From an uncultured Bacilli bacterium (GTDB taxonomy: Bacteria > Bacillota_I > Bacilli_A > RF39 > UBA660), in assembly GCA_947632495.1 (NCBI GenBank), contig CANRPL010000008.1:1-29204 (forward strand): 29,204 bases of DNA, read 5' to 3'. The notes under the pieces were generated by a model. It was not told the origin of the DNA. It made no database searches and saw only the letters and a program-made list of their open reading frames with translations. A program made the position numbers and the translations under genes. Within the stretch, counting starts at the first letter, position 1; each line of letters opens with the position of its first letter. Shown piece by piece: positions 8,805 to 17,409 of this stretch.

Positions 8805-9170
8805 ATGGCATATATATTATTTTTTATAATTGGTTTCATTATTGTGTATCTCTTTTATAGTATCTTTGTTATTCGTAAAAGCAATGCTTTAAAAAAGATG
8901 CGTAATAGTAAAGAGCTCAAGCTCTTATGTCGGCTTAATAAAATCAAGGTAACTGATGATAATTTAAAAGAATTGGTTAAAAATCTCGCTATAGGTAATG
9001 CCTTTATTATATCCTTTATGGCAACACTTATTATTATTTTAGAAAGATATATTTCCAATTTCTATTTATGGATTATCTTAAGTGCCATAATGGGACTAAT
9101 ACTACTGATTCCTCTTATTTTAGGTACGTATAAACTTATTGGTAAATTAATTATGAAGGAGAAAAGATAA
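8805..9170 (+). CDS. Small T-box-controlled membrane protein, function unknown
   Basis: 121 residues that I cannot assign to a family. There is one N-terminal hydrophobic segment (about 3-22), a basic stretch of about 40 residues with no charged-domain signature I know (VIRKSNALKKMRNSKELK), and two further hydrophobic segments (about 66-82 and 87-112), then a lysine-rich end. AGGAGG lies 4 bases before the ATG. It sits between the leucine T-box and leuS, whose ATG follows its stop by one base, so both genes must be read from the same T-box transcript. This implies a role useful under leucine limitation or a coupled role with LeuRS, but the sequence does not say what. Confidence 0.8.
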   Translation: MAYILFFIIGFIIVYLFYSIFVIRKSNALKKMRNSKELKLLCRLNKIKVTDDNLKELVKNLAIGNAFIISFMATLIIILERYISNFYLWIILSAIMGLILLIPLILGTYKLIGKLIMKEKR

Positions 9171-9171
9171 A

Positions 9172-12015
9172 ATGTATAATTTTAGTGTTATTGAAAAGAA
9201 ATGGCAAAAAAAATGGTTAGATGAAGAATGCTTTAATGTTAAAGTTGATCCAAGTAAAGAAAAATTCTATATGTTAGTTGAGTTTCCTTATCCATCTGGG
9301 GTCGGTTTACATGTTGGCCATGCTAGAGTATATACGGCTTCTGATGTTCAAGCTAGATATCGTCGTGCTTTAGGTTATAATGTTTTATTTCCAATGGGAT
9401 GGGATGCTTTTGGAGCGCCAGCAGAACAATACGCTATTCAAAATCATATTCATCCTAAAGAAGCGGTTAATGAAAATATTAAAGTTTTTAAAGGGCAGAT
9501 GCAATCATTAGGTTTAGCTATTGATTGGTCTCGTGAATTTTCTACGACTGATCCGGAATATTATCGTTTGACACAATGGCAATTTTTACAATTTTATAAA
9601 GCTGGTTTAGCTTATAAAGCTGAAAAGGAAATTAATTGGTGTCCTAAATGTAAAACGGGTTTATCTAATGAAGATGCTCAAGGTGGTGTTTGTGAACGTT
9701 GTGGTTCAAAGACGACAAAGAAACTAAAAAATCAATGGGTTTTAAGAATGAGTGATTATGCTGATAAACTTCTTGATGGTTTAAATGATACTGAATTTTT
9801 AGATAAAGTAAAGACAGCGCAAATTAATTGGATTGGTAAAAGTACAGGGGCTTCTATTAATTTTAAATTAAAAGATACTGATGATTATTTAGAAGTCTTT
9901 ACAACACGTGCGGATACTTTATATGGTGTCACATTCATGGTTGTAAGTCCGGAGCATCCTTATCTTGAAAAGTATAAAGAACGTATTCATAATTTAAAAG
10001 AATTAAGAGCTTATCAAGAAGAAGCTCGTCGTAAAAGCGATATTGAAAGAACTGATGCGACACGTGAAAAGACGGGTATTTGCCTTGATGGTTTAACTGC
10101 GATTAATCCTATTAATAATGAAGAGATACCTATTTGGGTAAGTGATTATGTTTTAGCTGGTTATGGCACAGGCGCTATTATGGCAGTTCCTGCTCATGAT
10201 GAACGTGATTATGCTTTTGCTAAAAAGTTTAATATCCCAATTAGACAAGTTATTATCCCAGTATATGAGGGTGATGATAAACCTATTCCTGGTAAAGAAG
10301 AGACGAAAAGGGAAGTTGTTGTCTTAATTGTAAAACATCCAACAGAAAATAAATACTTATGTGTTAAAAACTTAAAATTAGGCTGGAAGAGTCTTCTTAT
10401 GGGTGGTATCGAAGATGGTGAAACGCCAGAAGAAGCTGCTAAAAGAGAATTAAGAGAAGAATCAGGTTATACTAATTATGTCTATGATTGGACTTTTGAC
10501 TTTATGTTTAGAGAGAAATTCTATGCTGAACATAAAGATGTTAATCGTAATATTACTAGTCATGTTATCGTTGGACACTTAACAACTTTGACGCAAGGTT
10601 CAATCGCTGAAGAAGAAAAGAATACGCAAGAAGCTTTCTGGGTAGATGCTGATGAATTAATAGATACATTGGATTTCACAACGCATAAGAACGTTATTAC
10701 AGATTATTTCAATGGTGAAAATGCTTATATTGGCGATGGCGAGATGGTTAATTCAGATATCTTAAATGATATCGATAATAAAAAAGATAGTATCGATAAG
10801 ATGATTAACTATTTAGAGAGTCATGGTATTGGTAAAAAAACAACTAACTATCGTTTACAAGACTGGATTTTCTCAAGACAAAGATTCTGGGGTGAACCAA
10901 TTCCAATGATTAACTGTCCAAAATGTGGTTGGGTTCCTGTTCCAGAAGAAGATTTACCAGTTGTTTTACCTGATGTTAGTGCTTATGAGCCAACTGAAAC
11001 AGGCGAAAGCCCACTTGCCAATATCAAAGAATGGGTTAATACAACTTGTCCTGTATGTGGTAGTAAGGCTGAAAGAGAAACCGATACAATGCCAAACTGG
11101 GCTGGTTCTAGTTGGTATTGGTTAAGATATATGGATCCACATAGTGATAAAATTGCTAGTGAAGAAGCTCTAAATTATTGGGGTAAAGTTGATCTATATG
11201 ATGGCGGTATGGAACATGCGACAAGACATTTATTATATGCAAGATTCTGGAATATCTTCTTACATGAACAAGGATTAGTTCCTAATAGTGAACCTTTCTT
11301 AAAACGTATTAGTCATGGTATGATTTTAGGTGAAGGCGGCGAGAAGATGAGTAAGAGTAAAGGTAACGTCGTTAATCCTAATGATATGATTAGAGATTAT
11401 GGTGCGGATGCTTTACGTACTTATGAGATGTTTATTGGTGATTATTCTAAAGATGCGGCTTGGAGTGAAAATGGTTTAAAGGGTTGTAAAAAATTCTTAG
11501 ATCGTGTTTGGAAATTGCAGACCAAATTAAATGATCAGGAAGGCTATTCTAAAGAATTAGAAGGTATGATTCATAAGACTATTAAAAAAGTTACTACTGA
11601 TATTAAAAATTTAGACTATAATACGGCTGTTTCAGCTTTAATGATTCTTTTAAATGAAACTGATAAAGTAAAGACCATTACAAAAGCTGATTATCGTACT
11701 TTTATTCAACTATTAAATCCTTTTGCGCCACATATGACCGAAGAGTTAAACGAAGTATGTGCTTTAGGAGAACCACTATATAATAGTTCATGGCCAACTT
11801 ATGATGAGAGTAAAACCATTGAAGAAAGTTATGAAATGGTTGTTCAAGTAAATGGTAAAGTAAGAGGTAAGATTACAGTATCAACTAGCGCTACAGAAGA
11901 TGAGATGAAGGCTTTAGCTAAAGAGATTGATAATGTTAAATCACATCTTGATGGTAAAACGATTGTCAAGGAAATTGTCGTTCCACAGAAGCTTGTAAAT
12001 ATTGTTGTTAAATAA
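9172..12015 (+). CDS. leuS: Leucyl-tRNA synthetase with inserted Nudix hydrolase domain
   Basis: 947 residues against about 800 for Bacillus LeuRS. It charges tRNA-Leu in the cytosol. HIGH motif is HVGH at 47-50, and KMSKS is at 725-729. Zinc-type CPKC...CERC (N-terminal part) and CPKC...CPVC pairs are present. The CP1 editing domain has GYGTGAIMAVPAHDERD, whose aspartate near 346 is the usual editing anchor. The CP1 domain then departs from the family: about residues 364-514 form a Nudix domain with a perfect box at 411-433 (G-x5-E-x7-RELREESGY), after which the LeuRS sequence resumes at AYIGDGEMVNS. The anticodon-binding domain and the C-terminal VQVNGKVRGKI domain are normal. The reading frame is uninterrupted. 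The Nudix substrate is unknown. Confidence 0.97.
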   Translation: MYNFSVIEKKWQKKWLDEECFNVKVDPSKEKFYMLVEFPYPSGVGLHVGHARVYTASDVQARYRRALGYNVLFPMGWDAFGAPAEQYAIQNHIHPKEAVNENIKVFKGQMQSLGLAIDWSREFSTTDPEYYRLTQWQFLQFYKAGLAYKAEKEINWCPKCKTGLSNEDAQGGVCERCGSKTTKKLKNQWVLRMSDYADKLLDGLNDTEFLDKVKTAQINWIGKSTGASINFKLKDTDDYLEVFTTRADTLYGVTFMVVSPEHPYLEKYKERIHNLKELRAYQEEARRKSDIERTDATREKTGICLDGLTAINPINNEEIPIWVSDYVLAGYGTGAIMAVPAHDERDYAFAKKFNIPIRQVIIPVYEGDDKPIPGKEETKREVVVLIVKHPTENKYLCVKNLKLGWKSLLMGGIEDGETPEEAAKRELREESGYTNYVYDWTFDFMFREKFYAEHKDVNRNITSHVIVGHLTTLTQGSIAEEEKNTQEAFWVDADELIDTLDFTTHKNVITDYFNGENAYIGDGEMVNSDILNDIDNKKDSIDKMINYLESHGIGKKTTNYRLQDWIFSRQRFWGEPIPMINCPKCGWVPVPEEDLPVVLPDVSAYEPTETGESPLANIKEWVNTTCPVCGSKAERETDTMPNWAGSSWYWLRYMDPHSDKIASEEALNYWGKVDLYDGGMEHATRHLLYARFWNIFLHEQGLVPNSEPFLKRISHGMILGEGGEKMSKSKGNVVNPNDMIRDYGADALRTYEMFIGDYSKDAAWSENGLKGCKKFLDRVWKLQTKLNDQEGYSKELEGMIHKTIKKVTTDIKNLDYNTAVSALMILLNETDKVKTITKADYRTFIQLLNPFAPHMTEELNEVCALGEPLYNSSWPTYDESKTIEESYEMVVQVNGKVRGKITVSTSATEDEMKALAKEIDNVKSHLDGKTIVKEIVVPQKLVNIVVK

Positions 12016-12047
12016 AAAAATATACAGGTTTAATCCTGTATATTTTT
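12015..12047. terminator. Bidirectional terminator between leuS and the convergent surface-protein operon
   Basis: AAAAAATATACAGG (12015-12028) pairs with CCTGTATATTTTT (12035-12047) around TTTAAT. Both flanks give T-runs in the direction of exit, and it includes the first bases of the stop codon of the leftward gene. Confidence 0.88.
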
Positions 12048-13065
12048 ATTTTACTATCCATCCATTTGGTAAGTAACGATCTCCACTATAACCATATCCT
12101 CTAGGATTATTAACAATTTTACCATTAATAACAAGGGTAGAGGAACCACCACCATCAAGGTTAGCAGCGTTATAAGCTTTATACCTTTCAAAAAGAGCGA
12201 TCATCTCTTTATAAGAGATACCTTTACTTCCGTTAGCGCCACGGCCATCGATAACTAATAGTAAGACAATACCATCTTTTCTTTGACCGATAGCGGTTCT
12301 ATTGGCATCAGTATTACCACTACCATTAATCTTAGCTGACTTACCATTGACGATTAAAAAAGGTCCAAACTGTACTGCATCACGCATGCCATTTTTTATC
12401 GCTTTTTCAGCACTACTAGTTGTTAACATAAGGACATTATCTTTAGTAAATCCAATAAATCCACCACCATGAGTATTACGAGAACCCACAGAATATACTT
12501 TACCATTACGAATAACGGTACCTTTAGGAATCATATTAGTATTGGTAAATCCACCAGCATTAATAGCTACCTTAGCTTTATTAGCTTTAGCGATGTCAGG
12601 TAAGAAATTATGTTTATAATTAGGTGATAAAGATATTCTAGAAGCATCATAGACCGCTACTAGATAACCTTTATAATCTTTTTCATCTATTTCAATTAAC
12701 TTGTATAGATCATTATCTTTATCACGTTCTAAAATTTGACGTTCATATTCTGATTCATAATTTGTTTTTTCACTATTATCAAAAGTAATAGCATCAACAT
12801 CGGTATCTTCATCAACTTCATCGACTAAATTATCCTGATATACTTTCTCAATTTCACTATCAGTATATAATACATTAGCAAAATATTTGTGGTGGCCGGT
12901 TTCTAAAGCAGTTGTTATCCACCATTGTTTAAAATTACCAACTGGTCCATAGACAAGGAGGAAGAAAAGAACAACGCATAAATCAGCTATAACGCAAAGA
13001 ATCGTAAAGAAAGATATTTTCTTTTTCTTTTTTTTCTTTTTTTCACTATTATTAGTTTTCTTCAT
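12046..13065 (-). CDS. Membrane-anchored phosphodiester glycosidase (NAGPA domain) family protein
   Basis: 339 residues from the chosen start. A lysine-rich N-terminus (run of eight lysines) is followed by a transmembrane segment at about residues 16-37, then an extracellular linker and a C-terminal NAGPA-type domain (PF09992 family). Family features seen are INAGGFTN, GHGGG-like THGGGFIGF, the VQFGPFLIVNG stretch, NRTAIGQRKDG, LLVIDGRG and NLDGGGSSTLVING. Relatives cleave GlcNAc-1-phosphodiesters or handle wall and exopolysaccharide sugars. The substrate here is unknown. The start at 13065 was chosen over ATG 13074 because AGGAG (13075-13079) touches the latter and is 9 bases from the former. 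The first 14 bases overlap the end of the upstream gene. Confidence 0.85.
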   Translation of the reverse strand: MKKTNNSEKKKKKKKKISFFTILCVIADLCVVLFFLLVYGPVGNFKQWWITTALETGHHKYFANVLYTDSEIEKVYQDNLVDEVDEDTDVDAITFDNSEKTNYESEYERQILERDKDNDLYKLIEIDEKDYKGYLVAVYDASRISLSPNYKHNFLPDIAKANKAKVAINAGGFTNTNMIPKGTVIRNGKVYSVGSRNTHGGGFIGFTKDNVLMLTTSSAEKAIKNGMRDAVQFGPFLIVNGKSAKINGSGNTDANRTAIGQRKDGIVLLLVIDGRGANGSKGISYKEMIALFERYKAYNAANLDGGGSSTLVINGKIVNNPRGYGYSGDRYLPNGWIVK

Positions 13066-14413
13066 CAGTATCATCTCCTAAAGTGAAAGGCGCTACATAT
13101 GAACCATCACCTTTTTTAATGTTTAAACTAGCTTTTAAATATAAAGCTGGTCGGATATTTAATTCTTGTGTAACAATATTGTCATAAAGAGAATTTGTAT
13201 CACTAACCGAATAGATATTTAAATCGTTAATAGGACTAGCTGTAAGTAAAAAGGTATTAGGTATTTCATAGGCGAATAAGTCAGCAGCAGATAAGAAGCC
13301 GATTTTTAAGTTAGTTGTCTTACTTAAAACACTTCGGTAATCATTTGTATCTAAAGAATAAGTACCAGTATAAAAAGCTCCTGCGACAATATTTTCTTTA
13401 CCTTTAATAGTATTATAGAAAGTATTATTTAAATAATACATTAATTCTTTACGATTTAAGTTAATAGTGTTACTATAATCTGAAAATATACTAGTCATAC
13501 ATTTTCCATCACTATCTTTAAGACATTCTTCACTAACGATTTTAATTTTATCCTCATCTTTAGCGACAATTTTCCATATAGTATTATTAAAAGATAAGTA
13601 GTTACCGATATAGGCATCACTTAATGTCTTATATTCTTTTTCTTCAATAATATATGGTGTTTCGGCCGTACCATTACCATCAATGACAGTCATTTTACCA
13701 TCGATAGTTATAACTGGTCTAATACCTAGTTTACTATTTTTTTCGTCATTACTGATACGACCATCGTCTGCGATAAACCAAGATTTATCCTTATCGTAGG
13801 CATTAGATGACCAAAAATAAGTATCATTATTTAGATAGCTATCTTTAGATCCGGCTTCCAAATAATCCGCAATTGATAGCACCCCAATTTTATAATCTTT
13901 ATTGTAGTCAAAGCAGTCACTATCTTCAATTTTAGTAAAAGTAGTTGAGCATATTTTAGTATTTAATAAATCTTCAGTTTCTAGACTACTTTCAAAAATA
14001 CCTGTATTACTAACATCTGTCTTATTTAAGTAAGGTAAGATATTGCTACTTAAAGAAGCTCCAAAGGCTAAAGAAGTAATAGTGTCATCAGTAATCATCG
14101 TTATAGAATTATCGCTATTGATTTTGATAATACGCCAGTTATATCCTTTATATTTAACGTAGTTATTATTTACTTTGCCCGTAAAACGATAAGTATTATT
14201 TTCTTTAACCAAAGAATTATGAAGTTCATAAGTATCATTTTGTTCAATAATTCTAAGGTAGAAAGTTGTATCAAAAACTTCTTTTTTTGTCGAATCAATT
14301 TTGTAATATATTAAACGACCTAAATAATAAAATCCTACTGAAAGACATAAAATAACGCTAAAGGTATTAAAGATAGCTTGCCATTTTAGTTTTCTTTTTA
14401 CTTTCTTTTTCAT
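13052..14413 (-). CDS. Membrane-anchored protein with two DUF6273-like repeats
   Basis: 453 residues: a basic N-terminus, a transmembrane segment at about 13-32, then a large extracellular part made of two related halves. Repeat 1 (about 79-258) has YKGYNWRIIKINSDNSITMI and ends in LGIRPVITIDG...GTAETPYIIE. Repeat 2 (about 268-448) has YLSFNNTIWKIVAKDEDKIKI and ends in LNIRPALYLKASLNIKKGDG...APFTLG. The W-[RK]-I-[IV] opening and IRP-[VA]-[IL] closing strands resemble the DUF6273 type of surface domain. I infer this from pattern only. GAGGG precedes the ATG, and a good promoter lies upstream. It overlaps the phosphodiester-glycosidase gene by 14 bases, so the two are coupled and may act together at the surface. 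Biochemical function is unknown. Confidence 0.8.
   Translation of the reverse strand: MKKKVKRKLKWQAIFNTFSVILCLSVGFYYLGRLIYYKIDSTKKEVFDTTFYLRIIEQNDTYELHNSLVKENNTYRFTGKVNNNYVKYKGYNWRIIKINSDNSITMITDDTITSLAFGASLSSNILPYLNKTDVSNTGIFESSLETEDLLNTKICSTTFTKIEDSDCFDYNKDYKIGVLSIADYLEAGSKDSYLNNDTYFWSSNAYDKDKSWFIADDGRISNDEKNSKLGIRPVITIDGKMTVIDGNGTAETPYIIEEKEYKTLSDAYIGNYLSFNNTIWKIVAKDEDKIKIVSEECLKDSDGKCMTSIFSDYSNTINLNRKELMYYLNNTFYNTIKGKENIVAGAFYTGTYSLDTNDYRSVLSKTTNLKIGFLSAADLFAYEIPNTFLLTASPINDLNIYSVSDTNSLYDNIVTQELNIRPALYLKASLNIKKGDGSYVAPFTLGDDTDEEN
13075..13079 (-). promoter_or_regulatory. Ribosome binding site that decides the 13065 start
   Basis: AGGAG on the minus strand lies directly against ATG 13074 (spacing zero) but 9 bases before ATG 13065. 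The shorter form is therefore preferred. Confidence 0.75.
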
Positions 14414-14443
14414 ATGAATCCCTCGATTATATCCAACGGTATT

Positions 14444-14472
14444 ATTATATCAAAAAAAAGGCTATTAAACAA
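14444..14472 (-). promoter_or_regulatory. Promoter of the leftward surface-protein operon
   Basis: Read on the minus strand, TTGTTT (14472-14467) and TATAAT (14449-14444) have a 17-base spacer. Its -35 is only 8 bases from the divergent -35 of the CotH operon. Confidence 0.75.
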
Positions 14473-14480
14473 TTAATTTA

Positions 14481-14509
14481 TGTACAAACTAGCAATTGTA
14501 TGGTATGAT
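14481..14509 (+). promoter_or_regulatory. Promoter of the CotH/VTC/DUF4956 operon
   Basis: TGTACA at 14481-14486 and TATGAT at 14504-14509 have a 17-base spacer. TGG before the -10 gives an extended -10. The predicted start near 14516 excludes the GTG at 14515 as initiation codon. Confidence 0.65.
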
Positions 14510-14538
14510 ATATTGTGTATAAAATAAAAGGTGATAGG

Positions 14539-17409
14539 ATGGCTATTTTTGATTCCAAAAGTATCAAACATAATATAAAACTTATTGGAGCAATGGTTTT
14601 AATTGTCCTTTTTTTGCTTGTCATTGAATTTTTTACTTCTGATCAAAATAATGAACCAGCAGAGTTAGATGGTAATGAAGTAAATATCAATGCTTTAGTT
14701 ATTAATGAGATAATGACATCTAATAAGGGTGCTTATGCGGATGTTAATGGTAATACGTATGATTGGATTGAACTATATAACGGTACATCTTCAGATATCG
14801 ATCTATCAGGATATGGCCTTTCTGATGAACCATCAGGTAAGACAAAATGGATTTTTCCTAATACGACAATAAAGAGTAAAGCTTATTTAATTGTCTATTT
14901 AGCTGGTAGTGCGGAAGAGGGAATGTATGCCAATTTTGCTTTAGATAAAGCTGGTGGTGAAACTTTAACCTTAAAGAAAAAATCTGGTAAAGTTGTCGAT
15001 AGTGTCAAGACGATAAGTGTCGCTAAAAATAGTGTTATGGCTCGTAGTAGTAATGGTAAATGGTTAGAGACAAGTGACATTACCCCAGGCTACGCTAATA
15101 CCAAAGATGGCAGGAAAGAATATCTTGCTTCTCGCTTTAATGAAGATGATGAACTTGTTATAACAGAATTTTTACCTAAAAATAATGGTAATGTAGCTTT
15201 TGATGGTAATCTTTATAGCTATATTGAAATTCAAAATACCGGAACAGAAGATATATCTTTACATGATTATTTTGTATCTAATGATGATACGAGACCATTC
15301 TTATATCGCTTGCCAGATGTCGTATTAAAAAGTAATGATATATATCTTATTTATACCTCATCCTTAAACCATGATAACCATGCTAACTTTACGTTAGATG
15401 GTAAGAATGGAACGGTTATTTTGACTAAAAATAATAAGATTGTTGAAAAAGTTGATTATAGTGATCTACCTAATGGTTATGCTTATCTTAAAGCTAGTAA
15501 TAATAGCTTTGTAGAGGGCATAAATGTAACTCCGGGATATCCTAATACATCAGCCGGTATGGAAAGCTATGTTAAAGAATTGCGTCAAAATCCTAACGAC
15601 CTACTTATTAGTGAGGTTATGAGTTCTAACGACACCTTTTTAGCGCAAAATGGTGGCGAATACTATGATTGGATTGAATTAAAAAATAATGGTGATAAAC
15701 CTATTAATTTAAGCGATTATAGTTTAACGACCGATAAAGATAATAAGAAGATGTATGTCTTACCAAAGAAGGAATTAAAGATTGGGGAATACTATATCAT
15801 TATGGCATCAGGTGATACAGCGCTTAGTAATTCTAAATATGAACATGCTAATTTTAAAATATCTTCAAGTGAGAGTATTTTCCTATATAAAAATACCCAA
15901 TTAATTGATTCAGTATTTATTTCTAATATTCCTAGAGGCTATAGTTATGGCCGTGGTAGTGATTATGGCTTTTACTATTATGCCAAACCATCACCTAATT
16001 CTAAAAATAGTGGCAGCGCTATATTAGAAATTGCTTATGAACCTAGTTTTGTTCAAAATCCGGGTGTTTATGATAATGTAACTAAACTTAATGTTGAATT
16101 AAAAGGACCAGGGACTATATATTATACTTTAGATGGCTCAGTACCAACTAAGAAATCTAAAGTATATAGTAGTCCTATTGTTTTAAAAAAGACAACGGTC
16201 ATTAGAGCTATTGCCTACGAAGGTAAAAAAAAAGCCAGTACGGTTGTAACGGGAACTTATTTTATTAATGAAAAACATACGTTACCAGTTATGTCAATTA
16301 GTTTACCTAATTCTTCATTTCGCCGTATTTCTAATAATCCTAGTAGTAATATTACCGAGGAAGCTCATGCGGAATTATATGAAAAGGATAAATCTTTTTC
16401 CATTGATTGTGGACTTAAACTATTCGGCGGTCAAACTAGATATATTGCTAAAAAGAGTTTTTCTTTAAAGTTTTCATCGAAATATGGTCCAGCTAGTTTA
16501 AATTACCGTGTTTTTGATAATCGTGATGCGACAAATTATGATACCATTGTTTTACGAAGTGGATCACAAGATGCAGGAGGTAGCATGATTCGTGATGAAT
16601 TAGCTACTTCACTGATGGATGATTATGGAACTGTTGATGTTCAATCATATAAAGCCATAGTGTTATATATTAATGGTGAATACTGGGGTGTATATTTCAT
16701 TAGAGAAAAAGTCGATGAAGAATTTGTCGCTCATCATTATGATGTTAAACGTGATGGAACCAATATTGTTAGAATTGATAACAATGTTACAGTTGGTAGT
16801 GCTACTGATTATCGTAATTTAGTTAATTATGCTCGTAGTCACAATCTAGCTAATGCTTCTAATTATAATTATGTAGCGGATAGATTAGATATCGATAATT
16901 TTATCGACTATTGGATCGGTGAAATGTATACCACTAATAACGATATTGTCAATACTCGTTTCTTTAATAATCCTGATGTCGACAATGGTAAAATAAAAAT
17001 GATCTTCTACGACTTTGATTTTGCCTTTTATAACTCGACTTATAATTATATGCGTTGGATGACTTCTAGTAGTGGTCTTTCGTCCTATGATTGGAGCTAT
17101 GATAACTCTCTTCTTAGAGCTCTTCTAGCTAATAGTTCGTTTAAAAAGCGTTTTCTTGAACGTGCTTCTTATAATTATAAAAATATTTGGAATAAGAAGG
17201 TTGTTATGAAACGTTATAACGAATTGATTAATTTAATTAAACCGGAGATGGAACGCAATCAAAAACGTTGGAATAGTACCATAAGTAAATGGAATACGGA
17301 ATGTGAAACGTTGAAGAAATATATTAATGCCCGCGATACATATTTTGTCAATCACATTAAAAGTTATTTTGGTTTAAGTAGTAAGGAAGTGAAACAATAC
17401 TTTGGATAA
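14539..17409 (+). CDS. Surface protein with three lamin-tail domains, a chitobiase-type domain and a CotH kinase domain
   Basis: 956 residues from ATG 14539. The upstream in-frame GTG at 14515 is rejected because the promoter places transcription start there, and AAGGTG sits 5 bases before the ATG. A transmembrane or uncleaved signal segment at about 14-33 is followed by three lamin-tail-like repeats (about 50-155, 205-300 and 355-445; e.g. INEIMTSNKG with YDWIELYN, and ISEVMSSND with YYDWIELKN). A chitobiase C-terminal-like domain (about 500-575, IYYTLDGSVPT) follows, then a CotH-like domain (about 580-950) with GSMIRDELA, GVYFIREKVDE and IFYDFDFAF, whose D825/D827 fit the CotH acidic motif. 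CotH proteins are atypical secreted protein kinases of spore coats and bacterial effectors. Its target here is unknown. Overlaps the VTC gene by 8 bases. Confidence 0.88.
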   Translation: MAIFDSKSIKHNIKLIGAMVLIVLFLLVIEFFTSDQNNEPAELDGNEVNINALVINEIMTSNKGAYADVNGNTYDWIELYNGTSSDIDLSGYGLSDEPSGKTKWIFPNTTIKSKAYLIVYLAGSAEEGMYANFALDKAGGETLTLKKKSGKVVDSVKTISVAKNSVMARSSNGKWLETSDITPGYANTKDGRKEYLASRFNEDDELVITEFLPKNNGNVAFDGNLYSYIEIQNTGTEDISLHDYFVSNDDTRPFLYRLPDVVLKSNDIYLIYTSSLNHDNHANFTLDGKNGTVILTKNNKIVEKVDYSDLPNGYAYLKASNNSFVEGINVTPGYPNTSAGMESYVKELRQNPNDLLISEVMSSNDTFLAQNGGEYYDWIELKNNGDKPINLSDYSLTTDKDNKKMYVLPKKELKIGEYYIIMASGDTALSNSKYEHANFKISSSESIFLYKNTQLIDSVFISNIPRGYSYGRGSDYGFYYYAKPSPNSKNSGSAILEIAYEPSFVQNPGVYDNVTKLNVELKGPGTIYYTLDGSVPTKKSKVYSSPIVLKKTTVIRAIAYEGKKKASTVVTGTYFINEKHTLPVMSISLPNSSFRRISNNPSSNITEEAHAELYEKDKSFSIDCGLKLFGGQTRYIAKKSFSLKFSSKYGPASLNYRVFDNRDATNYDTIVLRSGSQDAGGSMIRDELATSLMDDYGTVDVQSYKAIVLYINGEYWGVYFIREKVDEEFVAHHYDVKRDGTNIVRIDNNVTVGSATDYRNLVNYARSHNLANASNYNYVADRLDIDNFIDYWIGEMYTTNNDIVNTRFFNNPDVDNGKIKMIFYDFDFAFYNSTYNYMRWMTSSSGLSSYDWSYDNSLLRALLANSSFKKRFLERASYNYKNIWNKKVVMKRYNELINLIKPEMERNQKRWNSTISKWNTECETLKKYINARDTYFVNHIKSYFGLSSKEVKQYFG

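Noticed and set aside
10250..10720. Nudix segment as a separate gene inserted by mis-assembly or frameshift
   Set aside because: The frame is open across both junctions, with no internal start or stop, and the LeuRS sequence resumes in frame at the expected motif.
13020..13065. Homopolymer-rich lysine run as a frameshift
   Set aside because: The frame is continuous from start to the glycosidase domain, and the lysines simply precede the membrane segment.
14515..14538. GTG start of the CotH-type protein
   Set aside because: It coincides with the predicted transcription start, and the ATG at 14539 has a well-placed binding site.
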